The position numbers and the translations under genes were made by a program. From contig OX246746.1 in assembly GCA_945910005.1 (NCBI GenBank), forward strand, positions 27,303,075-27,367,074: DNA of 64,000 bases, written 5' to 3'. Numbering within the stretch: the first letter of the stretch is position 1; each line of letters begins with the position of its first letter. The DNA is from Isoperla grammatica. Taxonomy: Eukaryota; Arthropoda; Insecta; Plecoptera; Perlodidae. The notes below the pieces were generated by a model. That model was not told where the DNA came from. It worked only from the letters and a program-made list of their open reading frames with translations, and made no database searches. Below, one piece after another: positions 11,807 to 24,078 of this stretch.

Positions 11807-14584
11807 TATCGAACAATCAGTCGAGCAACCACCTACGTAATTAGAGTATCCCTTTGTTCACTTTAACCCAAGAAGTTCTGAACACACCTCAGTACATTGT
11901 GAACTGGGGAATAAGCGTAACCGATACTTTCTTAACTTTCCAGCTTCATAGAAGTTTAGGATCCACTCAGTTATGGGCTAATACGAGTTTTCATTTTCTT
12001 TCAAGATTTCTTCTTCAAGAAAGTTGGATGAGATTACTTATGCGAATTACTTAGTACATACTATATACGTCGGATTTGTTCTCATGAACATTAATACTAT
12101 AAAACCATCAATATGTCTAATTTTACTACCATATTTGTTTTACGTAGAATTCCGTACAACGATTTGTTTTCATTTTTTGTGACACGAATTTAAAATTAAC
12201 AATACCCGTACCTACGTGATTCAAATTGAAGACACGTTGCATTAAGTAAGTACATACGATGTCCTTTAGAATGTTTATATGGTAACTCACGGGTTATCTT
12301 TAAACGGTTACCTACTTTAATTTCATTAATACTACTCTTTTATCCAAATTGCAACGTAAGCTCACAAAATATGACATGGATGTCTTTACTGAAGATTAAA
12401 ATAAAGCCTGCCTTGTGCAACTAATTGTAAATAGTGTGTATCTCTGTCGAGACTACTCTTCCAAATCATGCATTTTAGTCAAACCAACAGCTGTCTTAAT
12501 CAAACCAAATGTATTAGTTTAAATGGCACGAAATAAATACCGTGTGAAAGTTGATGGTTTAGTTAATAGTTTAATTTCGGAATTGAGTTAGTATTTTCTC
12601 TCTCCCTTTCTGCTGATTAAAACTCGGTCCACAAATTGGTCTAGACAAAATATCTGTGGAAAGTTTGATGTTCCATAAGTTGTCGCAAATTCCGTATACC
12701 CAGAACACTATCAAGCACCAGCAAATCCCTTGGATGCAGCGAATACTTAGAAGTTACAGACCACTTGATCGTAAATACTATTTTGAGAGAAGTGTTGTCC
12801 TTAACGTTATAGTGGTATCACCCACATATACGTTTTCTAAAATATAACCAAAATATGAACCTACCTTGTTTTAACTTATATTGAAACTTTGTACTAAAAC
12901 ACAATTTAGAATATGTTTTGTCTCTTTATTCCAGCGTGTGCTTGACAAATATTGCCCTTCGAACATACTTTCACCAGTCACTGAACCGTTACTAAGCATA
13001 TACAAAAACACAGTAGGGTTTGTCCCCTAAATAGCCTCTTTACCAACCTACAACTGCAACTACGTTATAATTTATGGAACTATAAGCTCTAGCATAGAAT
13101 ATTTTTAAATCAAATCTCTTCAAATTTTCGGTTTTTCTGAAACGATTTAAAAATAAAGTAATATTTTTACTCGAATAGAGACTTTAGAGAGTCAGCTCTC
13201 ATAAATCTCTCAGATGATGACTCGCAGCAACACCAAAAACGACAAGAAATAAGCTTTATTGTCGAGCATACTTCCCCACCTAACAATATCATATTATTAA
13301 TCATGAGAGAATTGAAAAATAAACCATTGTCACAACAAAAGAGACCATAACTTTACACAATACATTTCCAATATAGGACACACACTTGTTTGGATTTAAT
13401 TCACACCAGTCATACATCTCTAATAAAGGAATATTAATATGTGTGTTTCTCTTTGTTTCGCTCAAAGCGTCACTGACATCGCAAAAGTTTCAAAGGGATT
13501 GACTTTAATTAAAGGTGTGGCGATACGGGTCGAACTATATTTAATATTAATACTAAATTTTAATTTTATTGAAATATGATTTGGAATATGCTTTATTCTA
13601 TCATAGCAGACAACATTTCCAGGATTTATTAACGTTTTATCTTCATCTAGATAACAAAAAGAGATCCCATCCTTTTATTGATACGCGATGCATTGTTGAT
13701 TGATGTGCCAATAAAACCGGAGCAGTCATTCATTCTAATATCTCAATTGTCCCAACAAAACACAAAATAATAAAATGCTTTATTATCTCTGCATATATAT
13801 AAATATACGTACAAAATTGTAAAACACATTTCTTAAGGTACTTCCGCCACGTCTATCAAACTTACTTGGCAGGATAGTTCATATTTCTGGACTCTGACCC
13901 TGTCACGTCCTCAGAGATGGACGAAACGAGGACCAGAGGTCCCGACGACGGAAAACAGAGAATCCAGAAACACAAACAACCATGTCGAGTACTTGTGAAC
14001 GACTGACGACACGACCCAGAGAATCCAGAAAAGCAATCAATCACAAACCCATTTGCCTTTAAGAAGCTTCAATGTCTCTCACTAAACTATTAAATCAATG
14101 AAAAAGATATAAATATAATATTGGTACCTTACGTATATTCTCAGTAAATGTCTATAAATTTAATTGGTGAACTGGGTAAAAAAAACAAAAACAGAAACAG
14201 AAACCTTCTGAGAAATATTGAATGCTGGTTCAGAGACAGAGCATTTCTATTTGAAAACAGGCACCTCATTACGCAACGAAAAGCTTAAAATTCCAGGTGA
14301 GCACAGAGAAAGTCGTACTCGTATACTCGTATAGAGTTATGAGAGAGCAGCTCTTGAAATAAACGAGGCAGCGTCGGTGGAGAACTCTCGCGGTAGAACG
14401 AACAATTAGGACAACGCTGTTCATGTTGTAGAGACTCCCTCTGTGTATTGTACCCTATACACCTTTCCGTTCTCAAGTCATTCAATACTCACTCTTCAAT
14501 AGTTACTCATGTTTGCATCTTAAAAACAAATATTTTAAGTGTGATGGGTACGTCTCACTGTAAAAACAAATCCGCGACAAATAA
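11807..14584. other. AT-rich spacer
   Basis: No gene, RNA gene or mobile element recognised. Two copies of AGAGAATCCAGAAA lie near 13958 and 14019. Confidence 0.55.
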
Positions 14585-14700
14585 ACGCTTTTTGGTTATA
14601 TTTTGAGAACGCTACACAATATTGAAAAAGTGACAAATGTCGGGAATGTAGTTTCATAAGAACGAAAAACTGGGTTCAAAATTTTCAAATTTGGCAATCA
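14585..14700 (+). repeat. Diverged interspersed repeat, copy 2
   Basis: Second copy of the sequence at 6665-6780, aligned by TTGAGAACGCTAC, ATATTGAAAAAGTG and GGGAATGTAGTTT. Family unknown. Confidence 0.35.
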
Positions 14701-17700
14701 TAACGGTGGTAATTAGAGCAGCCGATTACAGAATTAATAATTAATTATCGAGCCGCGCGGCTTTTATTGTGCTGGAGGCACCAAACTGCGGCGTGTGGGA
14801 GGTAATTCCAATAATTTTTTAGACCACCAAACTGAACGTTTTTTAAGTAAAAGGAGAAGATATTCTTTCGCCACATGGGCTAAAGCGTGCACCACAAATA
14901 CTTTTTATTTGAAGTAAAGTAAGAGTATATAAGTTAGAACCAACCTACGTTTGAACGCCTCATCTGAAGTGTTCACTAGACTCGTGCGGCTACTCGTAAC
15001 TATAAAATGCGTAGGGTGGCGATCTTGTAAAACAATGCATATAGAAAGGGAGTATTCTAGCAAAGTACTTCACTCATCAGAACGACAGTCCTAAGGGAGC
15101 CGTATGTCATTATCATTACACGACTCAGATTCTGTCCTCCCCTCCTATACGCTGTGACAGTCCAGTGGACACTGTGGGTCGGTGGGAGAATAATTGCGCG
15201 CCCTAATAATTTGTTTGGCCGTTTTGATTATTACTTGGGAGATTCAAGAACAATTTTGTTGAAACTGGCAACAAATACAATACATACCTGACGAGAAAAC
15301 CAATAATCTTTGAAGTAGAAATATGAAAATACTCTCGATTCTTACAGCAGATTCCTGTTTTATAATTTATAATGATAAAGTAAAAGTAAAAAAAGGTTGT
15401 GTGCGTCAATTTATTGGTGATGTTTCAGGATGTTATTCACTTTGTTTTTTTGGTATTTCAAAACTTGAATGCTGACATCACAATTCACATTATCAGGTGT
15501 AACAGATACGTGACAACGTGTGTTGCACATTTTCACAAGAACAGTTAACTTAATGTAGCAGTAAGCTAAAAAAAAGCTGCCAAGTTAAAGCTTAACAATT
15601 CTTTGCGTTTTCTGCTTACAAAACGTATGAGGGATTTACTGAACTACCTGTTCTAGGCGGACGAAGACAGATTCCATGAAAAAGCATCTTATGTTTTGTT
15701 TTCTGCTCATTGACAATCTCATGTTTGCCTCCTTTAGCTCGATGAGACGGCATTGGCAACATACCTACAGCTGACAAGTCGACTCCCAGCTTATCGTTCT
15801 GTATGTGTGGAGGAAGCGAATGAGCAGGGGGAGACTCTTGCGAGGAATGGGAAAGAAGAAGAAGAAGCGACGGGTGGGCCGATGGGGGTGGGGGATTTAA
15901 AGGTGTTGATAGATTGAACAGATCTGGGAAGTGACACCGAACAGTTTAGGACCAGTGCCAAGATACATTTAAGCTGTTAACGAGTTTTTCTTGGTTCCCA
16001 CAGTAATGTCCACGGAAAATTACTCAGAAAATATGTTTAATAATTAGAAGAATTCCTTTTGAACTGGCCAAGTCATTATTCAGTTCAATCAGTTGATTTA
16101 AAATAAATTAAAAAGAAGGCAATTCAATGCGAAGGCATTATGAATACAAATAACACGTAGAAACATAATACTCACATTTCCCTATCGGATAAAGTAAGAA
16201 AATAAGGATTTAGATTAAAAAGAGATAAAAAGAAAAGTTCAAAAGTTTCCAATATAGAAGAAATAACGGCTACACGGTGGAAAATTAATTGGACTTTTTT
16301 CAGATTGACTCTGAGTCGAGCCCCGTATAGCAGTATCGTTTTTCACTTTCTGAAATATTGCACAGGAGAAATAGTCGGCTCGGAATAAAAAAATCTTACA
16401 GTGAGGTATCGCAATAATTATTCATTTCTCTGCAATACCCTTTTAATATTGAGCTACATTTTCCTGAGCACCTTTATATTACATAAAATGTTGTAAATTT
16501 CTAAATGATGAATAGTCTTTATCCACTTCGAGGGTCAAGATTTCATTTCCTAGTTTAGTTAAAAACGCAAAAATTATCAATTACTTTTCATAGCATTACT
16601 ACATACTGTCTTGTATCCTTAAATTAAAATATGCAACTTACTATGATCCTAAATGTTAAGAAATATTAGTCAATAGCATTCATGCATACAAGACCTTAGA
16701 TGTAGCAATAATCGATTGCAACTATGGGATAAAGTATTTGCTAATGTGGGCGCACCACAGTAAAAGATTGTACATTATACTTAAAATGAGCGGAACACAA
16801 ATCAAGAAAGATCGCCGGGATCTTGAGAGGAACTGTAAACACAAAACTTCAATCATTGCCCGACAGCGAATTCCAATTAGTTATCGCCTCATATTCTTAT
16901 TAAATTAAAAGCGGCCAATCTCTGGAAAATCAGCTCAACATTCATACGAAACATTCTTGCAATTATCTCAGGCAACTATGGCGTAAATATATGTACGTTT
17001 TGCTTGTTTATGAATTAACCATCTATGAATATAACACTGGTACGATGTGAACCCCAGTAACATTACCTAATAACTATAAAAATCAAACACAAGGACAAAA
17101 ACATAATCTATGCAAATTTCTTTAAGAATTGGCATAATTCGTTGATTCAGTCATTCCGTTAGTGACAAGCTTTAGATCATAAAAAAGGAGTTAGATAATC
17201 ATATATATACTCGGATATAAAGTGTGAAAATTGGTTTTAGTCAGGGCTTTATGGCAAGAAGACCCGGAGTAATTTTACCATTGAGATACTAAACAAAATA
17301 TTATGCTTATTACACTTATCGAGATAAGTTTTGAAACTGAAACCAAACAGAACTATCCGTGCATGCAATTGCCTCACACTCACTAAAACACTGAATTTTC
17401 GTAAAAAAAAAAAGAAAAAAAGATTCTGCGGAGTGAACTTTCCATTTAACCCAACTGGTGGGTATATTTTCAGTCAACTGAATTATACTTGGCACCTCCG
17501 TAAATTCTTTTTAATTATACGTGCCATAATTACTCATCAAGTAAATCATCTTTTCCGACCCTTTATTCTTTTATTATACAGATGGCAAAGATTCAAAATA
17601 GAAATTACAATCAATTTTCGGGCATATTATATTCGCATTTACTTTCGAATTAAAAGCAAAAATGAAGTGAATATTGTTTATCTAGGGTTTGAAAACTTCA

Positions 17701-18592
17701 TTGAAAATTCATTATAGTTCAAATCTTCAAATGCAAAATTAATTTAGATACAATTAACGTGTACTGTCCTCACACCAAATTACATCGACAGTTACAACTC
17801 ACTATCATTGGATGAGTGTTGAATAAAACATTATAAAATTATTAAAACTTGTCTAAACAGTTTACGTTTTCTGAAAGTTGCTAAGTTCTACTTCCGAAAA
17901 GATTCAATTTAATTATCAACAATAATGCTTATGTAAAGAAAATTACAAGATGCATAAAAAAAGCTGTTTCACAGTAATGCATATAATTACACATAAACGG
18001 ATTATTAAGGTCGGTAAACGGCAATCACGCACTCGAATCTGACAAAACATTGAAATGTTTGCCCTAAATCTACATTTTAATTTAACGCAATTAAAGTTGA
18101 TTAAAAACTTCTTTAGATTTTACTATTTTGCTTATCATTAGAGGTAAGTTACCTGGTTTGAATTTTTGAGTATTGAAAAACCTAATATATAAAAGAGTTG
18201 GCACAAGTTGGCCGTGTGGCATGCGATTACAAAAGGCATTTTGACACACATACACTGTGATTGAAGGTTGGTAAGTAGGGCACCACACGCGAATGTGCTA
18301 CCATTAACGTTAATTCTCTATCGACAAAAAGAAGGTCATTAATTTTATAAACTTCCATCATTATAACCAACGCAATCCTTTAATTATATTTTGTAGTAAA
18401 ATTATGACAAGTATACAAATGTTGTTTGCGGTGTTTCATTAATCTTGTTTATTTGAGACTGGGTTTTGTATAGATGCACACAAAGCAAAATATTCAAGTG
18501 CTTATAACCGAATTAAACCCGGCAATCTGATTCAATTTCAGGGTTTAGTATTTGGAGGTTAACCTGCACTAACTTATTATTTTTAACCATAA
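14701..18592. other. AT-rich spacer
   Basis: No gene recognised. A 128-codon frame at 17331-17717 has a lysine run encoded by an A-rich tract and no recognisable domain, so it is not called. Confidence 0.55.
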
Positions 18593-18792
18593 NNNNNNNN
18601 NNNNNNNNNNNNNNNNNNNNNNNNNNNNNNNNNNNNNNNNNNNNNNNNNNNNNNNNNNNNNNNNNNNNNNNNNNNNNNNNNNNNNNNNNNNNNNNNNNNN
18701 NNNNNNNNNNNNNNNNNNNNNNNNNNNNNNNNNNNNNNNNNNNNNNNNNNNNNNNNNNNNNNNNNNNNNNNNNNNNNNNNNNNNNNNNNNNN
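18593..18792. other. Assembly gap (200 N)
   Basis: Exactly 200 unresolved bases. The round number suggests a placeholder rather than a measured size. The flanks show no repeat that explains the break. Confidence 0.99.
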
Positions 18793-19097
18793 TTATATTT
18801 CTTGTTTTTGTGACCTGTTCTAAAATTTTCCTTCTTTCGGGTACTGGGATTTAGAACCTCATCACTGCAGAGTTTTACAAGTTTGTAAAGCAAGATGATA
18901 ATAAATTGGTTTGAAAGATATTGTGCATAATTTCATTATAAGATAAAAATCTGTTCAAAAGACAGTGTCAGTTCACGAATTGACTGGCTCAAACCTCGAA
19001 TTATATATTTATTTATGAAGTACTGTACTGAAGTTTGAAGTACTGTAGCTTTGATTGTCAAGAATTCATTCTACCAATCTCAATGTAAAGTAATAAA

Positions 19098-19300
19098 ATA
19101 CATGATTCTATTTATTATGGGAATATAATACCGTTTTTTATGGCTTTCGTTGTTCACGAGAGCTCCAAAGAGTCCGATTATAAAAAATCTAACACAAAAT
19201 AAAAAAAACATGCTTCTATGAATTCTGGGAATATACCATTTAGTATGTATTTCGTAAATTATGAGAGCTCGAAAAGAGGCCGATATTATATATACGCAAA
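19098..19300. repeat. About 110-bp direct repeat, two diverged copies
   Basis: Copy 1 starts near ACATGATTCTATTTATTATG (19098) and copy 2 near ACATGCTTCTATGAATTCTG (19209). Both continue through GGGAATATA and GAGAGCTC followed by an AAGAG stretch. The second copy abuts the 71-bp array. Confidence 0.7.
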
Positions 19301-19304
19301 TACA

Positions 19305-20003
19305 GCAACACATAGCATTATATAGTTAAACCCCCAGCCCGAACCGTGAATCGTGTACGCAAATACAGCAACATATAGATACATCATTATATAGTTAAAA
19401 CTCCCCAGTCCAAACTGTGAACCGTGTACGAAATACAGCAACATATACATATAGCATTGTATAGTTACAACCCCCAGTCTTCACCGTGAACCGTGTACGC
19501 AAATACAGCAACATATACATATAGCATTATACAGTCAGAACTCTCCAGCCCGAACCGTGAACCGTGTACGCAAATACAGCAACATATACATATAGCATTA
19601 TATATATATATAGTTAGAACTCTCCAGCCCGAACCGTGAACCGTGTACGCAAATACAGCAACATATACATATAGCATTATATAGTTAGAACTCTCCAGTC
19701 CAAACCGTGAACCGTGTACGCAAATACAGCAACATATACATATAGCATTATATAGTTAGAACTCTCCAGCCTGCACCGTGAACCGTGTACGCAAATACAG
19801 CAACATATACATATAGCATTATATAGTTGCAACCCCCAGTCTGAACCGTGAACCGTGTACGCAAATACAGCAACATATACATATCGCATTATATAGTTAG
19901 AACTCTCCAGCCTGCACCGTGAACCGTGTACGCAAATGCAGCAACATATACATATCGCATTATATAGTTAAAACTCTCCATCCGGAACCATGAATCGAGC
20001 CTT
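19305..20003. repeat. 71-bp minisatellite, about 9-10 units
   Basis: The unit contains GAACCGTGAACCGTGTACGC, AAATACAGCAACATATACAT and ATAGCATTATATAGTT. The period measures 71 bp between successive ATAGTT starts (19681, 19752, 19823). GAACCGTG is itself nearly duplicated inside the unit. Outer copies are more diverged. Confidence 0.95.
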
Positions 20004-21040
20004 ACACCTTGTGAAATGCAATGCAGGAATAGACTCACAAGATCACTGGACCACACAACTAATGTGATGAATTGCATCTGATTCCATGGCTCGCTACTCG
20101 CGCGCGCTCGACCGTGTGTTCCGTCACAAGACCCCGTTTTACCACTCTACACCGTTTTCACATGAATATATTCATTTCTAATTTTCGAACTCATCTTCAC
20201 TTAATTAATACCTTATCTATAACCAAGAATAAAGCATTAAAAACGAAGCATTAATAATTCAACAATTCTGTAAGCCAATATGGCGTTTTACGTCCCAACT
20301 TAGTCCTTCGTGTATGTAGGCCTACGTTGTTTACGAGCTGTGCAGCTGTGAGTGCTTGATGACCATAACTGAACACTAGATTAGATTAGCAAGTACATGG
20401 TCTGCAGACCAGAGTTAGTTGAATGGCGATGCATGAGTGGGATAATGATGTTTGTTGGGAGAGGCCATGCACTGATATAATAGGCGGCGAACAGCTGACA
20501 GCCGCTTCAATACTTGAATTACGTGCATGATGGAGAGGTTTGTAAGCAAGTGCTCAGCAGCGGTACTGTGGTTAAGCCGATCCTCTTCATACAGGCACAT
20601 ATTAGTATTATTAGTATAATTAGTATTTAGCATTGCTTAACAATATGCTGTTTATCTTTATAGAGATACATATATAATTATGTAATTTTTATTACATTTA
20701 CATTACATTCATTACATTTTTATTACATACATTATAATATTTATAAACTAAATTGACTGACGTCCACTGTACATAAATATAGTTTTAATTTTCTATAATT
20801 TTTTCCCGCATGGGTACTTAACTATTTGTATTAGATAAATAAATACAAATGGAATAAATTCGTATTGATACTCTACTCTGCACTCATTTAAAATAAATGA
20901 TTTTCACTGGGTACATTAATTACAGTATTTATTATGTGCTCTTTGCTATATGACGGCTCCAAAGTCACCGTTTACATAAACACCAGTATAGTATAGAATT
21001 ATAGATTGATTGAAGTCAACATGCAAAGTTAAGAAAAAAA
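20004..21040. other. AT-rich spacer
   Basis: No gene recognised. Near 20690-20730 there is an imperfect (TTACAT)n stretch. Confidence 0.55.
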
Positions 21041-21110
21041 ACAGCCTGAACTGGGAATCGAGCCCTGGGCTGCACTGGAAGCAGAGAGATAAACGAACCA
21101 TAGTACATAT
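21040..21110 (-). repeat. Possible degenerate tRNA-derived SINE fragment
   Basis: The minus strand contains GGGCTCGATTCCCA, close to a tRNA B box (GGTTCGANTCC). No clear A box or acceptor pairing could be drawn. Confidence 0.3.
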
Positions 21111-22011
21111 CTATCGATATGTTATATATTTGAAACAGAACTGAGATCCTGCTGGTGAAAATTTAATATATGGTGATTGGTGAATAATGATGAAGGAAGG
21201 TCGAGAGGGAAACCCTGGTATACCGGAATTGAAGTATTAAAAACACACTAAATCCAACTTTCCTGGGGTAAGCCTGTTGGCCCGTTATGGCGGTAAGGGG
21301 AGTTGGCATTGAGCTGGGTGGAGGAGGTCAGTTAATAATCCACTCTCACACATCGCTTAACTTTGAACACGTCCCTTCGTCCCTGCTAAGGAATATCGTC
21401 CAGTATTTAATCTAACGTGGGCAGTGGGCACCCATGCAGCGACTTTGCCTCTAGGCCAATCAACTGACTCCTTGCATGAAGGATTATCAACGTGCGGGGC
21501 TAAATAGTCGCTGTGAGCGAATAATTTTCGAATATCTTAGGTAACACGATTATTATTAATAACATAAACTTAGAACACTGTTCCATGTTAAGATTAAAAA
21601 TTACACAATATTTCGAGCATTACTCAGCAATGCACTACTCGCAATACTAGTCAGTGAATTGTCCAACTAGTTGTTTTTAATAACGTTTATCATGTTACAC
21701 CTTAGTACTTTACGGGAACAGCAAATATTAGTCGACTGGTATCACTGACACTATGAAAACTAAGATTATTAATAATTAGATTAATACCAGATTTAACTTC
21801 GCCTGGGTCAGAATTAAATATACTGATATTAAAAAATAACTCCGTTCTACAAATTCCATTCCGTTGCAGAATTAAATAAATTGCATTCTTTAAAGTTTTA
21901 GCTATAATATTTGAAGTATCTGTTATACTTAAAAATTATCGAATAGGTGGAGTATTTTGTGTTTAATAATTGGGCGTCGAGACTGTAGTGGAACATTAAC
22001 TGTAGTCATCA
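21111..22011. other. Spacer, no gene recognised
   Basis: Moderately GC-richer around 21250-21500 but with no open frame of note. Confidence 0.5.
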
Positions 22012-23226
22012 TCCTGTCTTACCTGTGATGTTAACCTCCAGCTGTCCTCCCGCAGGTCGTAGTTAGAGTCGGGCGAAGAAAGAGAGCGACGTCACTGTCT
22101 CACCTGTGAGGTTGACCTCCAGCTGTCCTCCCGCAGGGTGTAGTTAGAGTCAGGCGAAGAGAGAGAGCGACGTCACTGTCTTACCTGTGATGTTGACCTC
22201 CAGCTGTCCTCCCGCAGGGTGTAGTGTAGCGTCGGGCGAAGAGAGAGAGCGACGTCACTGTCTTACCTGTGATGTTGACCTCCAGCTGTCCTCCCGCAGG
22301 GTGTAGTGTAGCGTCGGGCGAAGAGAGAGAGCGACGTCACTGTCTTACCTGTGATGTTGACCTCCAGCTGTCCTCCCGCAGGGTGTAGTGTAGCGTCGGG
22401 CGAAGAGAGAGAGCGACGCCACTGTCTTACCTGTGATGTTGACCTCCAGCTGTCCTCCCGCAGGGTGTAGTGTAGCGTCGGGCGAAGAGAGAGAGCGACG
22501 TCACTGTCTTACCTGTGATGTTGACCTCCAGCTGTCCTCCCACAGGGGTAGTGTAGCGTCGGGCGAAGAGAGAGAGCGACGTCACTGTCTTACCTGTGAT
22601 GTTGACCTCCAGCTGTCCTCCCACAGGGGTAGTGTAGCGTTGGGCGAAGAGAGAGCGACGTCACTGTCTTACCTGTGATGTTGACCTCCAGCTGTCCTCC
22701 CGCAGGGTGAAGTTAGAGTCAGGCGAAGAGAGAGAGCGACGCCACTGTCTTACCTGTGATGTTGACCTCCAGCTGTCCTCCCGCAGGGGTAGTGTAGCGT
22801 TGGGCGAAGAGAGAGCGACGTCACTGTCTTACCTGTGATGTTGACCTCCAGCTGTCCTCCCGCAGGGTGTAGTGTAGCGTTGGGCGAAGAGAGAGAGCGA
22901 CGTCACTGTCTTACCTGTGACGTTGACCTCCAGCTGTCCTCCCGCAAGGTGTAGTTAGAGTCGGGCGAAGAAAGAGCGACGTCACTGTCTTACCTGTGAT
23001 GTTGACCTCCAGCTGTCCTCCTGCAGGGTGTAGTTAGAGTCGGGCGAAGGGAGAGAGCGACGTCACTGTCTTACCTGTGATGTTGACCTCCAGCTGTCCT
23101 CCCGCAGGGTGTAGTTAGAGTCAGGCGAAGAGAGAGAGCGACGTCACTGTCTTACCTGTGATGTTGACCTCCAGCTGTCCTCCCGCAGGGCGTAGTTAGA
23201 GTCGGGCGAAGAGAGAGAGCGACGTC
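22012..23226 (-). repeat. 82-bp minisatellite with a splice-donor-like site in most units, about 15 units
   Basis: The plus unit contains TCTTACCTGTGATGTTGACC, TCCAGCTGTCCTCCCGCAGG and GGGCGAAGAGAGAGAGCGAC. The period is 82 bp between clean units, with 77-83 bp variants. On the minus strand each unit reads a CT-rich tract (CGCTCTCTCTCTTCG), about 50 bp, then ATCACAGGTAAGACAGTG. CAG|GTAAGA is the full metazoan 5' splice-site consensus. One minus-strand frame reads GGQLEVNITG just before the donor. It looks like an amplified exon edge plus intron start, but no flanking exon is recognised. Confidence 0.95.
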
Positions 23227-23648
23227 TTGAGGTGATGTCGACGTCGTGGTGCGATGTTCACGCTAAACAAATTACACAAACAGTACGTACATAGTAATTA
23301 AGTTATAATAAATAAAAGATACGAATACGAAAAATAGCGCAGAAAACGACGTGGTTACGAAACATTTTCGCACTCACGATGAGTACAAGAATCGGAAAAC
23401 TAGGCGAGAGCTACATGTGCCGATGTAAACACTGTGAAGGATGGATTACGAGGGAGCGCTGGATGCCTCGACGGGGTTGATAGTGACTTGGGAGATAAGG
23501 AGGGGGGTAGGAGAAAGTAATGCAGTTAGGGGAAATTGATATCGGTTTGAATATGCTTGGGTACTATATATATATGTATATATATATATTATTTCTTTTG
23601 TAAAACAAATCTGTAAATTCCAAGAATATATTCAATTTTATATGAAAC
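23227..23648. other. Spacer
   Basis: No gene recognised. A short TA-rich stretch lies at about 23566-23590. Confidence 0.5.
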
Positions 23649-23908
<260 letters not shown>

Positions 23909-24078
23909 TTTTGGGCTGCACGTCTCATACTTCGGCAACAATTCTAATCAAGACGATAAATGGGCGACTATGAAGATGGAAAAACGATCTTATGCAGAAG
24001 CCAGACTTCGAACTTGGAATTCAGAGACTGCGGATTACTTATCCGTCCCCTAAGCGACCACAGCCAACTACGCTGGCC
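23909..24078 (-). mobile_element. tRNA-derived SINE, family B, copy 1
   Basis: On the minus strand the head starts GGCCAGCGTAGTTGGCTGTG and carries a B-box-like AAGTTCGAAGTC. A body follows with CATCTTCATAGTCGCCC and ATCGTCTTGATTAGAATTG, ending TATGAGACGTGCAGCCCAAA and the (ATC)n tail. The body and tail recur at 42262-42440 and 52105-52183. Transcription by Pol III and mobilisation by a partner LINE are expected from the class, not shown here. Confidence 0.7.

Noticed and set aside
17331..17717. 128-codon plus-strand frame
   Set aside because: The lysine run comes from an A-rich tract and the rest has no motif, so it is likely chance.
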